In this document: positions 56,398 to 64,000 of the stretch, piece by piece
Layout of the letters: each line of letters begins with the position of its first letter
Position numbering within the stretch: the first letter of the stretch is position 1
Source: Adiantum capillus-veneris
Taxonomy: Eukaryota; Streptophyta; Polypodiopsida; Polypodiales; Pteridaceae
NCBI GenBank assembly: GCA_014529385.2
Contig: CM043956.1
Span: 90,228,721 to 90,292,720 of the forward strand
Direction of reading: 5' to 3'
Length of the DNA: 64,000 nt
Position numbers and translations under genes: made by a program
The notes under the pieces: generated by a model
What the model was told of the DNA's origin: nothing
Database searches by the model: none
Seen by the model: only the letters and a program-made list of their open reading frames with translations

Positions 56398-57135
56398 ATT
56401 GTGTAGGGGGATTGTTTGCAGGGTATACTCTCCCACACACGCACACACACACACACTCATTGTGTGAGTTGCAAGGTGCAAGACCTCCATATCCTTCTCC
56501 AAGCTTGTAGAGAAGAACACTCTTGGCTATGGAATGCAAATCCAACCAAGATCCATGCTCCAACGCTTAATCTTGCCATCTTCTCCATCTTCATTACTAT
56601 GCTATTATGTATGCTAAGTAAGAAGAGTGATGATAAGTGAGGAACTATTTCTTCCTCGTATGAATGTTTCTTCTTCCTCTTCCCTAGCCTCATTCCCCGC
56701 TAGCTCTCTCCACCTTTGGAGGTGTTTGAGGCCTTGGGACTAAGGCTGGGGATGGTTAATTCTTTTTACAAAATCTATGTTATGCTCGTGATGCATGAAT
56801 CTTTCCATCTTCATTGCATCACCTAGGTCACAAGGAACACAAAGATTGTATTGTACCAAGTCTCTCCTGATGGGAGAATCTATAATACAAAAGCCTATTG
56901 GAGGGGGGACCGGCTCCACATAAATCCAGTCCTCAATTGTTTTCAAGTTCTCTGAACCCTCTCTCTTGCAAAAGTATTGTTCGTGCCAAGTTAATTAAGT
57001 AATATGGTTAAGTTGCTACCACTAATTAAGTTCACCCTCTATGTTCTCAAAGTAGTTTCAGAAAAATGCTCACTCTAATTCTTCTAATTCCGTTATTCTC
57101 AAAGTTCATAGGCCATTTTTGTTACATTAATATCA
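55472..57135 (+). repeat. C2: chromovirus-type LTR, plus orientation
   Basis: About 1.66 kb, homologous to the C1 LTR but in the opposite orientation in the window. 55472-56220 corresponds to 50286-49784 and 39945-39560 reversed. 56230-57135 corresponds to 39555-38768 reversed. Much diverged from C1. No gag or pol of C1 type follows on plus, so it is a truncated element or an old LTR. An open minus frame at 56946-56740 lies within the part also found at 12830-12960 and 38960-39070. Confidence 0.7.
56333..56470. repeat. Tandem duplication with (CA)n runs
   Basis: A unit of about 70 bp (GGGGGATT...GCAGGGTATACTCTCCC followed by a CA run and ACTCATTGTGT) is present twice. The CA runs are at about 56363-56394 and 56434-56456. 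Located within the C2 LTR. Confidence 0.88.
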
Positions 57136-57471
57136 GAGCTATTGGTTTCTCTTTATTACTTAAGAAGAGAGGTCCTTAAGTTGTACATGAAAGGCTGGGC
57201 GTGTTTATTGCAATAGGATAAGTGGGACATGGATCTATTATCTTGATTGAGAAGAACTTAGTTCGAGGTACACCATGTTGGGTTGCCAAGCCCTAGATTA
57301 GTTTAGTGTGAACTCGTGGGAACAATATCCTATGGCATGCAAATACTTTTAGTTATGATCCACTCCACAAGTGGAGTCTACATGGTTTTTGCATGAAAAG
57401 TTTAGCCTACAAATGTAAAAGGATTTCTACTCAATCAATAGCAATAGAATAGCATTTTTTTTTCTATGTCG

Positions 57472-57474
<3 letters not shown>
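57136..57474. other. No recognisable gene
   Basis: AT-rich noncoding sequence after the C2 LTR. The first bases read GAGCTATTGG, with ATATCAGAGC across the boundary, vaguely like a decayed initiator-Met primer site. No protein similarity seen. Confidence 0.4.

Positions 57475-57555
<81 letters not shown>
57475..57555. repeat. (CT)n microsatellite, 81 bp
   Basis: Uninterrupted CT run. Confidence 0.95.
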
Positions 57556-57557
<2 letters not shown>

Positions 57558-58261
57558 TACATCTCCTTCTCTGCACTGCCATGGCTTCATAGCCTTAAAC
57601 CACAACACACCATTGGGAACTATAGTCTTAGTAATGGATCCTCTTGGGGCTTGCCTTTGGCTTAACCATTATTGAGCTACGAGCAAGCTCAAGAGGAACC
57701 ATAATCAACTCAGAAATGTTAGACCCTCTCCACTAGTCTTTGCAATCAACAATGTCTAAACCAGGGGTGTGGCTTCTTGAGAACTGATAATCATAATTTC
57801 ACAAAAAAGCCAGAGGCAATGTACAAGCTTACAAAATCTTTTACACATTGATCCGAGCCTATCACAAATTTCTGTTTATTATATTTTGTTGGTTTTCCTT
57901 GCTTCTAGAGGTTTACAATAAAAGGAAGAGTGAGAACAACCTCTTGGAAAAATTAAAAAAAATGATTTGATAGGAATTTTTTCTTGACTAGTTCATCGGA
58001 GGTGAAAGGTAGAGGGAGAACCTAGTGGTAAAGGGAAGGAAAAATATGTAAATGTGAAAAGAAAAGATATGATGTGGTTGTGGAGCCATGCACCCATGAT
58101 TCAAGGGTCATGAGTGGCTCATATCATCATGGCTTTGGAGCCATATGATGATTCAAACAAATGGGACCCAAGTGGAAGACTTGGTAAAGGAAGGAACCAG
58201 ACACATGATTTTTCTAAATTTTTAAAAAATACTTCCACTCCGATCCAAGAAAAGTTGTCTT
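57556..58261. other. No recognisable gene
   Basis: Low-complexity AT-rich sequence without supported ORFs. The unknown start of the T2 LTR may lie in it. Confidence 0.4.
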
Positions 58262-58380
58262 CATCAAAGTTGTAGCTGATGAGCTGGAGATTCTGGCCAT
58301 TTTTTTTTTATAATTTTTGCATCTACGGTCTAGGAGATATGGCCAAAATGGCGGACGCCAGTTTTTTCAACTGTGGTGGA
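58262..58380 (+). promoter_or_regulatory. T2 U3 module shared with F and N LTRs
   Basis: GTTGTAGCTGATGAGCTGGA is followed by a T-rich run and TCTAGGAGATATGGCCAAAA, then GCGGACGCCAG. F has GAGGAGATATGATCAAAA with GACCCCAG on minus (16480-16620). N has AGCTACGAGCTGTGAGCTAT with GGACCCCAA on minus (41510-41680). In each it lies upstream of the TATA box. Confidence 0.55.
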
Positions 58381-58814
58381 GACCACCCCCTCTACCTTTA
58401 CACACACACACCCTTCCTTTTCCACATTGAGACCTTCTCTAAAAATCAGCCATTAGTTTTCTCACCCTCCTCTCCTTCCTCCTCTCTCTCAAGCTCAAAA
58501 ACCCATCAAAATTCCTCTTCTAATCACCTCTCAAGTCATGCTTAATCTTGTTGTAATTCATAAGTTCTCATTCAACCCCTTTCTATTATTACTAGATATG
58601 TATTGATTTTATGTAGATTCTTTACATTTTAAAATAAGGAAGCTCTTGGACTCAAGCTATGGAGGAAGGAGTGAAGACAACACAAGTGATGATGGAGCTA
58701 ATTGGTCAACAAATCACTTGGAAGGAGCTTCTTCATTGGTTGAATGTCCCTAATCAAGCTTCATTTGTACAAATTACACTTGGATCTTAACCTCACTCCT
58801 AATCACTCTCTTTC

Positions 58815-58824
58815 CTATATAAAG
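58815..58824 (+). promoter_or_regulatory. T2 LTR TATA box
   Basis: CTATATAAAG followed by AGGCC. Similar spacing and GC-rich flank as the TATA box in F. Transcript start expected about 30 bp downstream. Confidence 0.65.
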
Positions 58825-59136
58825 AGGCCTTCCCCTTTGTAATTTCAAGCCTCCCTCAGCCCATTGAGTCTTTGTATCACTCACCATGAGCCCATAAGCT
58901 CATTCGTTCACTCTATTCTTGCACATTCTAGAGTGCAAATTGTTTCATGCTAGTAACCTCTCCTTCTCTTACTTATGTTAATTAAGAGAAATCTTTTATA
59001 TATGTGTGAGAGTGCTTAATGTGATCTTGGCTAATCCTTGAGTGGTTGTTTGGTAATCTACATGCTATTTGTGTTGGGAGTGTTTGAAGTCATCCATTCC
59101 TTGTACACACACTAAGGTTAATGCTTCATTCATAGT

Positions 59137-59138
<2 letters not shown>

Positions 59139-59211
<73 letters not shown>
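59139..59211. repeat. (CT)n microsatellite in T2 LTR
   Basis: Uninterrupted CT run of 73 bp in the part of the LTR downstream of the TATA box, so it would be transcribed as a CU repeat in the leader. Confidence 0.95.
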
Positions 59212-59214
<3 letters not shown>

Positions 59215-59333
59215 TGTAGCGGTCCTAGCCCACGCTTCCAAGACTAGGTGGTGCCCTTATCTCATTTCCCTTGTGGCGCAATGGAGTTTGTTTTGGTGTA
59301 GAGGCCGCCATTCCAAATTTCCTTCGTCATAAA

Positions 59334-59350
59334 TTGGTGCCCCCACCGAG
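59334..59350 (+). promoter_or_regulatory. T2 primer-binding site
   Basis: TTGGTGCCCCCACCGAG follows the LTR end GTCA by 4 bp. Almost the same as in N. Confidence 0.75.
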
Positions 59351-59472
59351 GAGTTCTCAAGCAGTGCTCTGTCAATCCTATGAAGGAAGATCCATCAAAT
59401 TCTCCGAGACTTCCACTATGATCTCTCCAAGAAGCTCGAGAAAAGAAGCGTCTTTATCAACAAACGGCACGT

Positions 59473-59883
59473 ATGTGGGTAAAGAGAGTTAACTACACAC
59501 ACCCTTCTTTGCTTCAAGGAAAATCTTGTAGTCATCAAGTCCCTAGGTCAAAAAATTGTGTTGAGTGCTTTGTGGCTAGTGTGAAGACACTTCCTTTGAA
59601 GCCTCGACTTCAGGTGGTGAAAGCACTCTCACACTCGGGTATTAACAAGTTTTCGGAGGGGGAGCTACACATCAATGGGGTGCGGTATTGGCAAGAGGCT
59701 ACATATGGTGATGCACTCCAACTACTACTAGCAAGAAGGCTCAAGGTGGTTGAGAGGGTAGCCATCGAACCCTATGAACTCTACAAAGCTGAAGATGGTC
59801 ACACCAAAGCTAGGCTAATCACTGGTGAGCAAATTCTTCGCATCTCTCAAATGGTGGGATCCAAGAGAGCTCAACTTCAATGA
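59473..59883 (+). CDS. T2 leader ORF, 136 codons, unknown
   Basis: ATG-initiated frame in the leader, basic in the N-terminal half and helical in the C-terminal half (YGDALQLLLARRLKVVERVA, ITGEQILRISQMVGSKRAQL). It starts 143 bp after the LTR and ends 33 bp before the type A small ORF. I see no counterpart in T1 or F. Tat-group elements such as Ogre are known to have an extra ORF upstream of gag, but it is much longer. May be a real accessory gene or a chance frame. Confidence 0.45.
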   Translation: MWVKRVNYTHPSLLQGKSCSHQVPRSKNCVECFVASVKTLPLKPRLQVVKALSHSGINKFSEGELHINGVRYWQEATYGDALQLLLARRLKVVERVAIEPYELYKAEDGHTKARLITGEQILRISQMVGSKRAQLQ

Positions 59884-59916
59884 AGTGCTTCATGGAAGTT
59901 TGTATTTAATGCACCA

Positions 59917-60126
59917 ATGAATAATCCCATTTTCTACAACTTTCAATCAGTTCAGAATGTTAGGGTGAATGTGCGCATTGATAGAAAGATTTTTTTCCAA
60001 CAAAGATTGGTCTTCTATTTTGGAGCTGAGAGGTTGAGAGAGATATTGTTGTCCCCTGACCCTATAATATTTCCTATTTTCGAGTATAATGTATCTTTTG
60101 ATGTTCACATCTTCATCTTGCTTTAA
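59917..60126 (+). CDS. Pre-gag small ORF, type A, T2
   Basis: 69 residues from ATG 59917. RVNVRIDRKIFFQQRLVFYF and ERLREILLSPDPIIFPIFEY match T1 and F. It is followed after 9 bp by the type B ORF. No membrane segment or cofactor motif. Family unknown. Conserved at the amino acid level with F although gag and pol of T2 and F are only distantly related. Confidence 0.7.
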   Translation: MNNPIFYNFQSVQNVRVNVRIDRKIFFQQRLVFYFGAERLREILLSPDPIIFPIFEYNVSFDVHIFILL

Positions 60127-60135
60127 GCATACTCC

Positions 60136-60348
60136 ATGAATCATAGGGATTTATATGGACCTTTCCAACCTCTTGCTAGACAAACTGTGCATATAATAGC
60201 TAGCACAAAGCTTAGGTTCCAAAACATCATAAGGAACTTACTAGGCCCTCGTCGTCTAGCTGAGATTAATGCATCTATCAATCCATTTATTCTACCCTTA
60301 ATAAGATATGATTTGGGCCTAGACGTTTTCATCTTTGTGCTGTATTGA
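60136..60348 (+). CDS. Pre-gag small ORF, type B, T2
   Basis: 70 residues from ATG 60136. TKLRFQNIIRNLLGPRRLAE and INPFILPLIRYDLGLDVFIF match the type B ORF of F. The layout (basic residue plus FQ, then G-x-x-RL-x-EI, then PxILPxIxYxxxxDVxxF) is shared with type A, so A and B look like a tandem duplication. It ends 20 bp before the gag ATG. Confidence 0.68.
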   Translation: MNHRDLYGPFQPLARQTVHIIASTKLRFQNIIRNLLGPRRLAEINASINPFILPLIRYDLGLDVFIFVLY

Positions 60349-60368
60349 GAGGAAGGCAACCCATTTTT

Positions 60369-63300
60369 ATGATGGCTTTCCCAAATTTTTTTGGGCATAG
60401 TGGGGAAAATGCTGGGGATTTTTTGGATAACTTGGAGATGGCTTTCCTTGTCTCTGGGAGGGATGACGAAGCATTGAAATTGAGAGCTTTTCCTTTGGTG
60501 CTCAAAGAAGAAGCTAGGGTATGGTTCCAGGCTCTAGATCCAACCCAAAGAATTGATTGGGAGGGATTGAAGGCGGCTTTCCTACGAAGATTTCAACGAG
60601 CCAATTCGGCAGAAGAACTATGGCAACGTCTTCTGGCCCTTCATCAAGTTGACCCTCATGGTTATGCAACCTATGAGGAAGGTTTTCTGAAACTTTGGGG
60701 GCAATGGTCAGACTCACTAAACCCTGGTGAGCGAGCTCCCAATTTCCTCCAAAAGGATCGATTTATCTCAGGTTTGTACCCCTTGCTAAGGGAGAAGGTA
60801 AAGAGCAAATTTCCAAATGCTTTTGAAGATGCCTTAAGAATTGCTAGAGAAAAGAATAGAAAGATTCTCTATCAAGTCCAAGCTGGCCAGCTAGCTTTGG
60901 GAGGCAGTATCACAACTATGGAAGCTTCTCACATACCTCCAAATGTGCCTAATGCACCAGACCTCAATAGAGGTCAACAAGAAGATATGCTCCAACAAAT
61001 AAACAATCTCACAAACCAGCTAGAGGGGTTGAGAGTAAATCTTGTGCAGGGTGCAAGAAGGCCTATTGAGGGAAATGGTGGGAATCGGCCACCAATGCGA
61101 CGTCAAGCAAGGGAAATGTTGTGTTACAATTGTGGGGAAAATGGCCACCCTGTCAGAGGTCCTCGACAACAAGTAAGTCCTCATCCCAGAAGATATGACT
61201 ACCCTGTCAGAGGTCCTCGACAACAAGTAAGTCCTCCCCGTGCTAGAGCTCAAGCACAAGAGCAACCGCAACCTCAAATTTTGCAGCCACCTCATGCTCA
61301 AGCTCAAGCCCCTACTCAACCAAATGTGAGCATCATAAGGATGGAGGAGGTCCTCAAGGGCAGAAGCAACCAGGAAGAAATAGCTAAAGGGAAGATGAAG
61401 ATAGATGAAGTGGCTACAATGCCTATCAAACGTGTGCGTGTCCAAGATGAAGTAGGTAAAGAAACAAGCAAGGATGCAAGAAATGAAGCAAGTACATCTC
61501 GGGCAACTAAAGATGAAGCCAAGAAGAGAAAGACCCGTACTAGGTCTCAAATTGACATCTCTGATTTCCCTATGGGATCTCGGACACAACCTTATGACTT
61601 GACAGCTGATGTGAGTTCCCAAGGACCAAAGATTACTTGGCCACAACTACTTCATATCTCCCCAAAGCTTCGACGACAATGGTCAAAAATGGTGAGCACG
61701 AGGGCAAAGCGAAGTAAGCTAGTAAGTGTAATCAAAGCATATGGTCTCAAGGATATAGTGCCTTTGGTGGAGGCTCAAATCAAGGGACAACGGATTCCAA
61801 AAACTTACATTGACAGTGGAGCAGAGGTTTGTGTCATGACAGAAAAGCTAATGCATCAATTGGGTTTAGAGGTAATGGAATCATCAAACTTTAGGGCAAA
61901 AATGACCAATAATGTCTCTGTCACTTGTGTGGGTGTAGTGAAAGCTTTGAGAGTTTCTGTTTTTGGAATCACTACAGAGGTTGATGCTTATGTGATGCCA
62001 GTAAAGGGAGAAGGATACCCCCTTATTTTAGGACGACCTTGGCTCATGGGTATAGGAGCTAGGCAAGATTGGGCAACCGGAGACTTGGAGTTGAGGCCTC
62101 GTATGGGTGGCCATAGTCGGAAGGTGGTTTATAACCTAAAGAATGGGCGACAAGAGAACCTTGAACTAGAGACGTCAGCTGATGAGTGGATCTCAAGTGG
62201 ATGCTCCTCATCTATGGACAAGGACGAGAGTTCAAGTGAAGAGAGTGATAGCACTCTCGAAGTCATGGGCGTCACCATAAAGGAAACTACCTCATCAGAA
62301 GACAACCCAAGGATCCAAATGGAGAATGTGTGGGATGCCAGTCTAGAGGAGATGTTATCCAAGGATATAAAGGAAGAAGAAAAGGAGGGTTATGTAAATG
62401 TTCTCAAGAAGCATGCATCATTGTTTATTTCTGATTACACTCACATTACAGGTGTCACTGCAGTGAAGCATCATATCCATCTAAAAGAAGGGAGCAAGCC
62501 AGTAGTACAAAAACTAAGAAGATTAGGAGTTGTGCAACAAAATGCACTGTTGTCTGAGGTGAAGAGACTCTTAGAAGCAGGATTCATATACCCAGTAGAA
62601 GATTCAGAATGGGTCTCCCCAGTAGTGGTGAGGCCAAAGAAGAATGGTAAATGGCGAGTGTGCGTGGATTACAAGCCACTAAATGCTGCAACAAAGAGGG
62701 ACCACTTCCCTCTCCCATTTCAAGATGAGATTCTAAATGAAGTAGCAGGCCATGAGAGATACACAGTGTGTGATGGCTACTCTGGCTACTTTCAAACACG
62801 CATTGCAGAGGAGGACCAGAAAAAGACTACTTTCATCACACCATGGGGATGTTTTGCATTTCGAGTCATGCCTTTTGGTCTCACCAACGCTCCAGCCACC
62901 TTTCAACGATTCATGAACATGGTCTTCCAACCTTACTTTGGTAAGTCCATAAGGGTTTTCATAGATGACTTTTGTATTTACAGCTCCAAAAGTATGCATC
63001 TCGGCAAGATTGATGAAGGATTTACTCGTTTAGCTAAGCTGGGTGGACAACTAAACAAGGACAAATGTCACATTGGGGAAAGCAAGGTTACACTATTAGG
63101 GCATGTAGTGTCCATTGATGGAATCGAGGTAGATCCTGAAAAGATAGAAACATTGCTAAATCTACCTTCCCCAACTTCCATCAAACAATTAATCTCTTTC
63201 TTGCAAAAGCTAAGATATTTGAGTAGATTCATACACTTACTCTCCCAAGTGATATTTCCTCTACAACAGCTGACTCGTCAAGAGACGCTTGTTTGGAGTG

Positions 63301-64000
63301 AAGAAAGTGATGGGCATTTTAGAGAGATTAAAAAAATGTTAGGGTCACTCCTTGTAATCCTCCAACCTTGTTGGAAAGAAACATTCTTTGTAAACCCTAG
63401 TGTGGGAGAAGAGGCCATTGGTGCTGCCCTCCTACAAAAAGATCCAAAAACATCCTTTATGAGGCCTGTGTATTTTGCTAGCCGCCTCATGGAAAACACA
63501 GAGAAGGCCTACACCCTGATGGAACAGCTAGTGTTAGCTCTCATGTTTGCGGTAACCAAATTTCGGCCATACTTGCTGCCGAAGAGGTTTGTAATTATCA
63601 CTGTGGAGGATATGTTTCCCTATGCACTACAACATATGGAAATCTCTGACAAAATAGCAAAGTGGGTGGTGCGACTTCAAGAGTTTGATTATACAATACA
63701 GGTTGAAAGAACAACTCGAGCATGCTTAGCCAAAATTTTAACAAACAAGTGCTATGAAAAAGTTTTCCATTTGAAGAGAAAGGAACTTCCACCACCTCCA
63801 GCTCCAGAGGCTTTGGTCAATGCTTATAGCCTCTACTTTGATGGAGCATACAAGAGAACCAAGGATAAGGCAGCTGCAGGCATCGTGGTCTTATCTCCAT
63901 TGGGAGAGAGGATCCATGGTGAAGGGATCACTCTAGAAGATGTCCACTCCAACAATGAAGCAGAATATCATGCTCTAATTCATGGCCTTTGTTGGTGCCT
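60369..64000 (+). CDS. gag-pol: T2 gag-protease-RT-RNase H polyprotein (runs off window)
   Basis: Open frame of more than 1,200 codons, starting MMAFPNFFGHSGENAGDFLD (the second ATG at 60372 is equally possible; residues are counted from it). The capsid is at about 5-200. The zinc knuckle starts at 251 (CYNCGENGH) but the final Cys is missing, and a tandem PVRGPRQQVSP duplication follows. The protease has D-S-G at 481-483 (YIDSGAEVCVMT). RT has WVSPVVVRPKKNGKWRVCVD and FIDDFC, with the catalytic Asp pair at 865-866. The RT-linked RNase H contains FVNPSVGEEAIGAALLQ. The second RNase H begins YFDGAYKRTKD near 1156 and is cut by the window end in NNEAEYHALIHGL. Integrase would lie beyond. No stop or frameshift seen. 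Confidence 0.93.
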   Translation, partial: MMAFPNFFGHSGENAGDFLDNLEMAFLVSGRDDEALKLRAFPLVLKEEARVWFQALDPTQRIDWEGLKAAFLRRFQRANSAEELWQRLLALHQVDPHGYATYEEGFLKLWGQWSDSLNPGERAPNFLQKDRFISGLYPLLREKVKSKFPNAFEDALRIAREKNRKILYQVQAGQLALGGSITTMEASHIPPNVPNAPDLNRGQQEDMLQQINNLTNQLEGLRVNLVQGARRPIEGNGGNRPPMRRQAREMLCYNCGENGHPVRGPRQQVSPHPRRYDYPVRGPRQQVSPPRARAQAQEQPQPQILQPPHAQAQAPTQPNVSIIRMEEVLKGRSNQEEIAKGKMKIDEVATMPIKRVRVQDEVGKETSKDARNEASTSRATKDEAKKRKTRTRSQIDISDFPMGSRTQPYDLTADVSSQGPKITWPQLLHISPKLRRQWSKMVSTRAKRSKLVSVIKAYGLKDIVPLVEAQIKGQRIPKTYIDSGAEVCVMTEKLMHQLGLEVMESSNFRAKMTNNVSVTCVGVVKALRVSVFGITTEVDAYVMPVKGEGYPLILGRPWLMGIGARQDWATGDLELRPRMGGHSRKVVYNLKNGRQENLELETSADEWISSGCSSSMDKDESSSEESDSTLEVMGVTIKETTSSEDNPRIQMENVWDASLEEMLSKDIKEEEKEGYVNVLKKHASLFISDYTHITGVTAVKHHIHLKEGSKPVVQKLRRLGVVQQNALLSEVKRLLEAGFIYPVEDSEWVSPVVVRPKKNGKWRVCVDYKPLNAATKRDHFPLPFQDEILNEVAGHERYTVCDGYSGYFQTRIAEEDQKKTTFITPWGCFAFRVMPFGLTNAPATFQRFMNMVFQPYFGKSIRVFIDDFCIYSSKSMHLGKIDEGFTRLAKLGGQLNKDKCHIGESKVTLLGHVVSIDGIEVDPEKIETLLNLPSPTSIKQLISFLQKLRYLSRFIHLLSQVIFPLQQLTRQETLVWSEESDGHFREIKKMLGSLLVILQPCWKETFFVNPSVGEEAIGAALLQKDPKTSFMRPVYFASRLMENTEKAYTLMEQLVLALMFAVTKFRPYLLPKRFVIITVEDMFPYALQHMEISDKIAKWVVRLQEFDYTIQVERTTRACLAKILTNKCYEKVFHLKRKELPPPPAPEALVNAYSLYFDGAYKRTKDKAAAGIVVLSPLGERIHGEGITLEDVHSNNEAEYHALIHGLCWC
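61147..61236 (+). repeat. 36-bp direct duplication in T2 gag
   Basis: The same 36 bp occur at 61147-61182 and 61201-61236, 54 bp apart, in frame (PVRGPRQQVSP twice). The first copy directly follows the His of the zinc knuckle, where the fourth ligand Cys should be. Confidence 0.9.

Larger units (their letters stand above)
58381..64000 (+). mobile_element. T2: Tat-like Ty3 element, 5' part, open coding frame
   Basis: LTR end at 59329 (start not determined because the 3' LTR is outside the window, and it must be left of the U3 module at 58262). Then come primer site 59334-59350, three leader ORFs and one uninterrupted gag-protease-RT-RNaseH frame from 60369 to the window edge. Same domain order as T1 including the second RNase H. 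The lack of stops over more than 1,200 codons suggests a young and possibly autonomous copy. The listed start is arbitrary within the LTR. Confidence 0.88.

Noticed and set aside
56740-56946. 68-codon minus ORF in C2 (related sequence at 12830-12960 and 38960-39070)
   Set aside because: At first it looked like conserved coding sequence, but it falls inside the C1/C2 LTR and the other two copies are full of stops.
57136-57160. Decayed initiator-Met primer site after C2
   Set aside because: ATATCAGAGC matches only partly, C1 has no such site after its LTR, and no gag follows.
58279-58545. 88-codon plus ORF before the T2 LTR end
   Set aside because: Overlaps the shared U3 module and a CT-rich part. 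Ser-rich low-complexity translation without support.

Overview
This window looks like nuclear DNA of a land plant with a repeat-rich genome. I see no bacterial gene order, no ribosomal or tRNA gene, and no gene I can call a normal host gene. Almost everything is LTR retrotransposon, inserted one inside another. Long (CT)n/(GA)n tracts, initiator-Met-type Copia primer sites, a Tat-like Ty3 lineage with two RNase H domains and a chromovirus all fit a plant. A non-seed plant such as a fern or lycophyte is only a guess. The labels below are mine.

Outer layer: element G (plus strand), a decayed Ty3-type element. Its gag lies at 255-2400 and 11115-12633 and its protease at 50287-50343 and 53850-54095. 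Everything between those pieces was inserted into it. First insertion: T1 (2401-11114, plus), a nearly intact Tat-like Ty3 element inside G gag, 4-bp target duplication CCGT. Second: C1 (12634-50286, minus), a decayed chromovirus between G gag and protease, flanked by ATGTAA. Third: P3 (50344-53849, minus), a Copia element inside the G protease, flanked by CAAAG.

Inside C1 sit three further elements. F (15211-29835, minus, ACGC) is in the integrase and has a gag-pol organisation I associate mainly with fungal Ty3 elements. P2 (30553-35654, plus) is a Copia element whose integrase block is inverted. N (39946-49779, minus, TCAT) is a gag-only element with three LTRs, lying in the C1 5' LTR. A fourth level, Copia P1 (24537-29100, minus, ATGAT), lies in the 5' LTR of F.

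The right flank holds an unrecognised ORF with two stops (54763-55471), a chromovirus-type LTR (C2, 55472-57135), a stretch with little recognisable content, and the 5' part of T2, a second Tat-like element. The T2 gag-protease-RT-RNase H frame is open from 60369 to the window edge.

The most interesting signal is a family of small ORFs of about 70 codons in the leader between promoter and gag of T1, T2 and F. T2 and F carry two related copies in tandem. Their amino acid pattern is conserved between otherwise divergent elements. Other notable structures are three apparent inversions inside elements, consistent 4-bp target duplications for three Ty3-type elements, a U3 module shared by three element families, and complementary deletions in two sister Copia copies.
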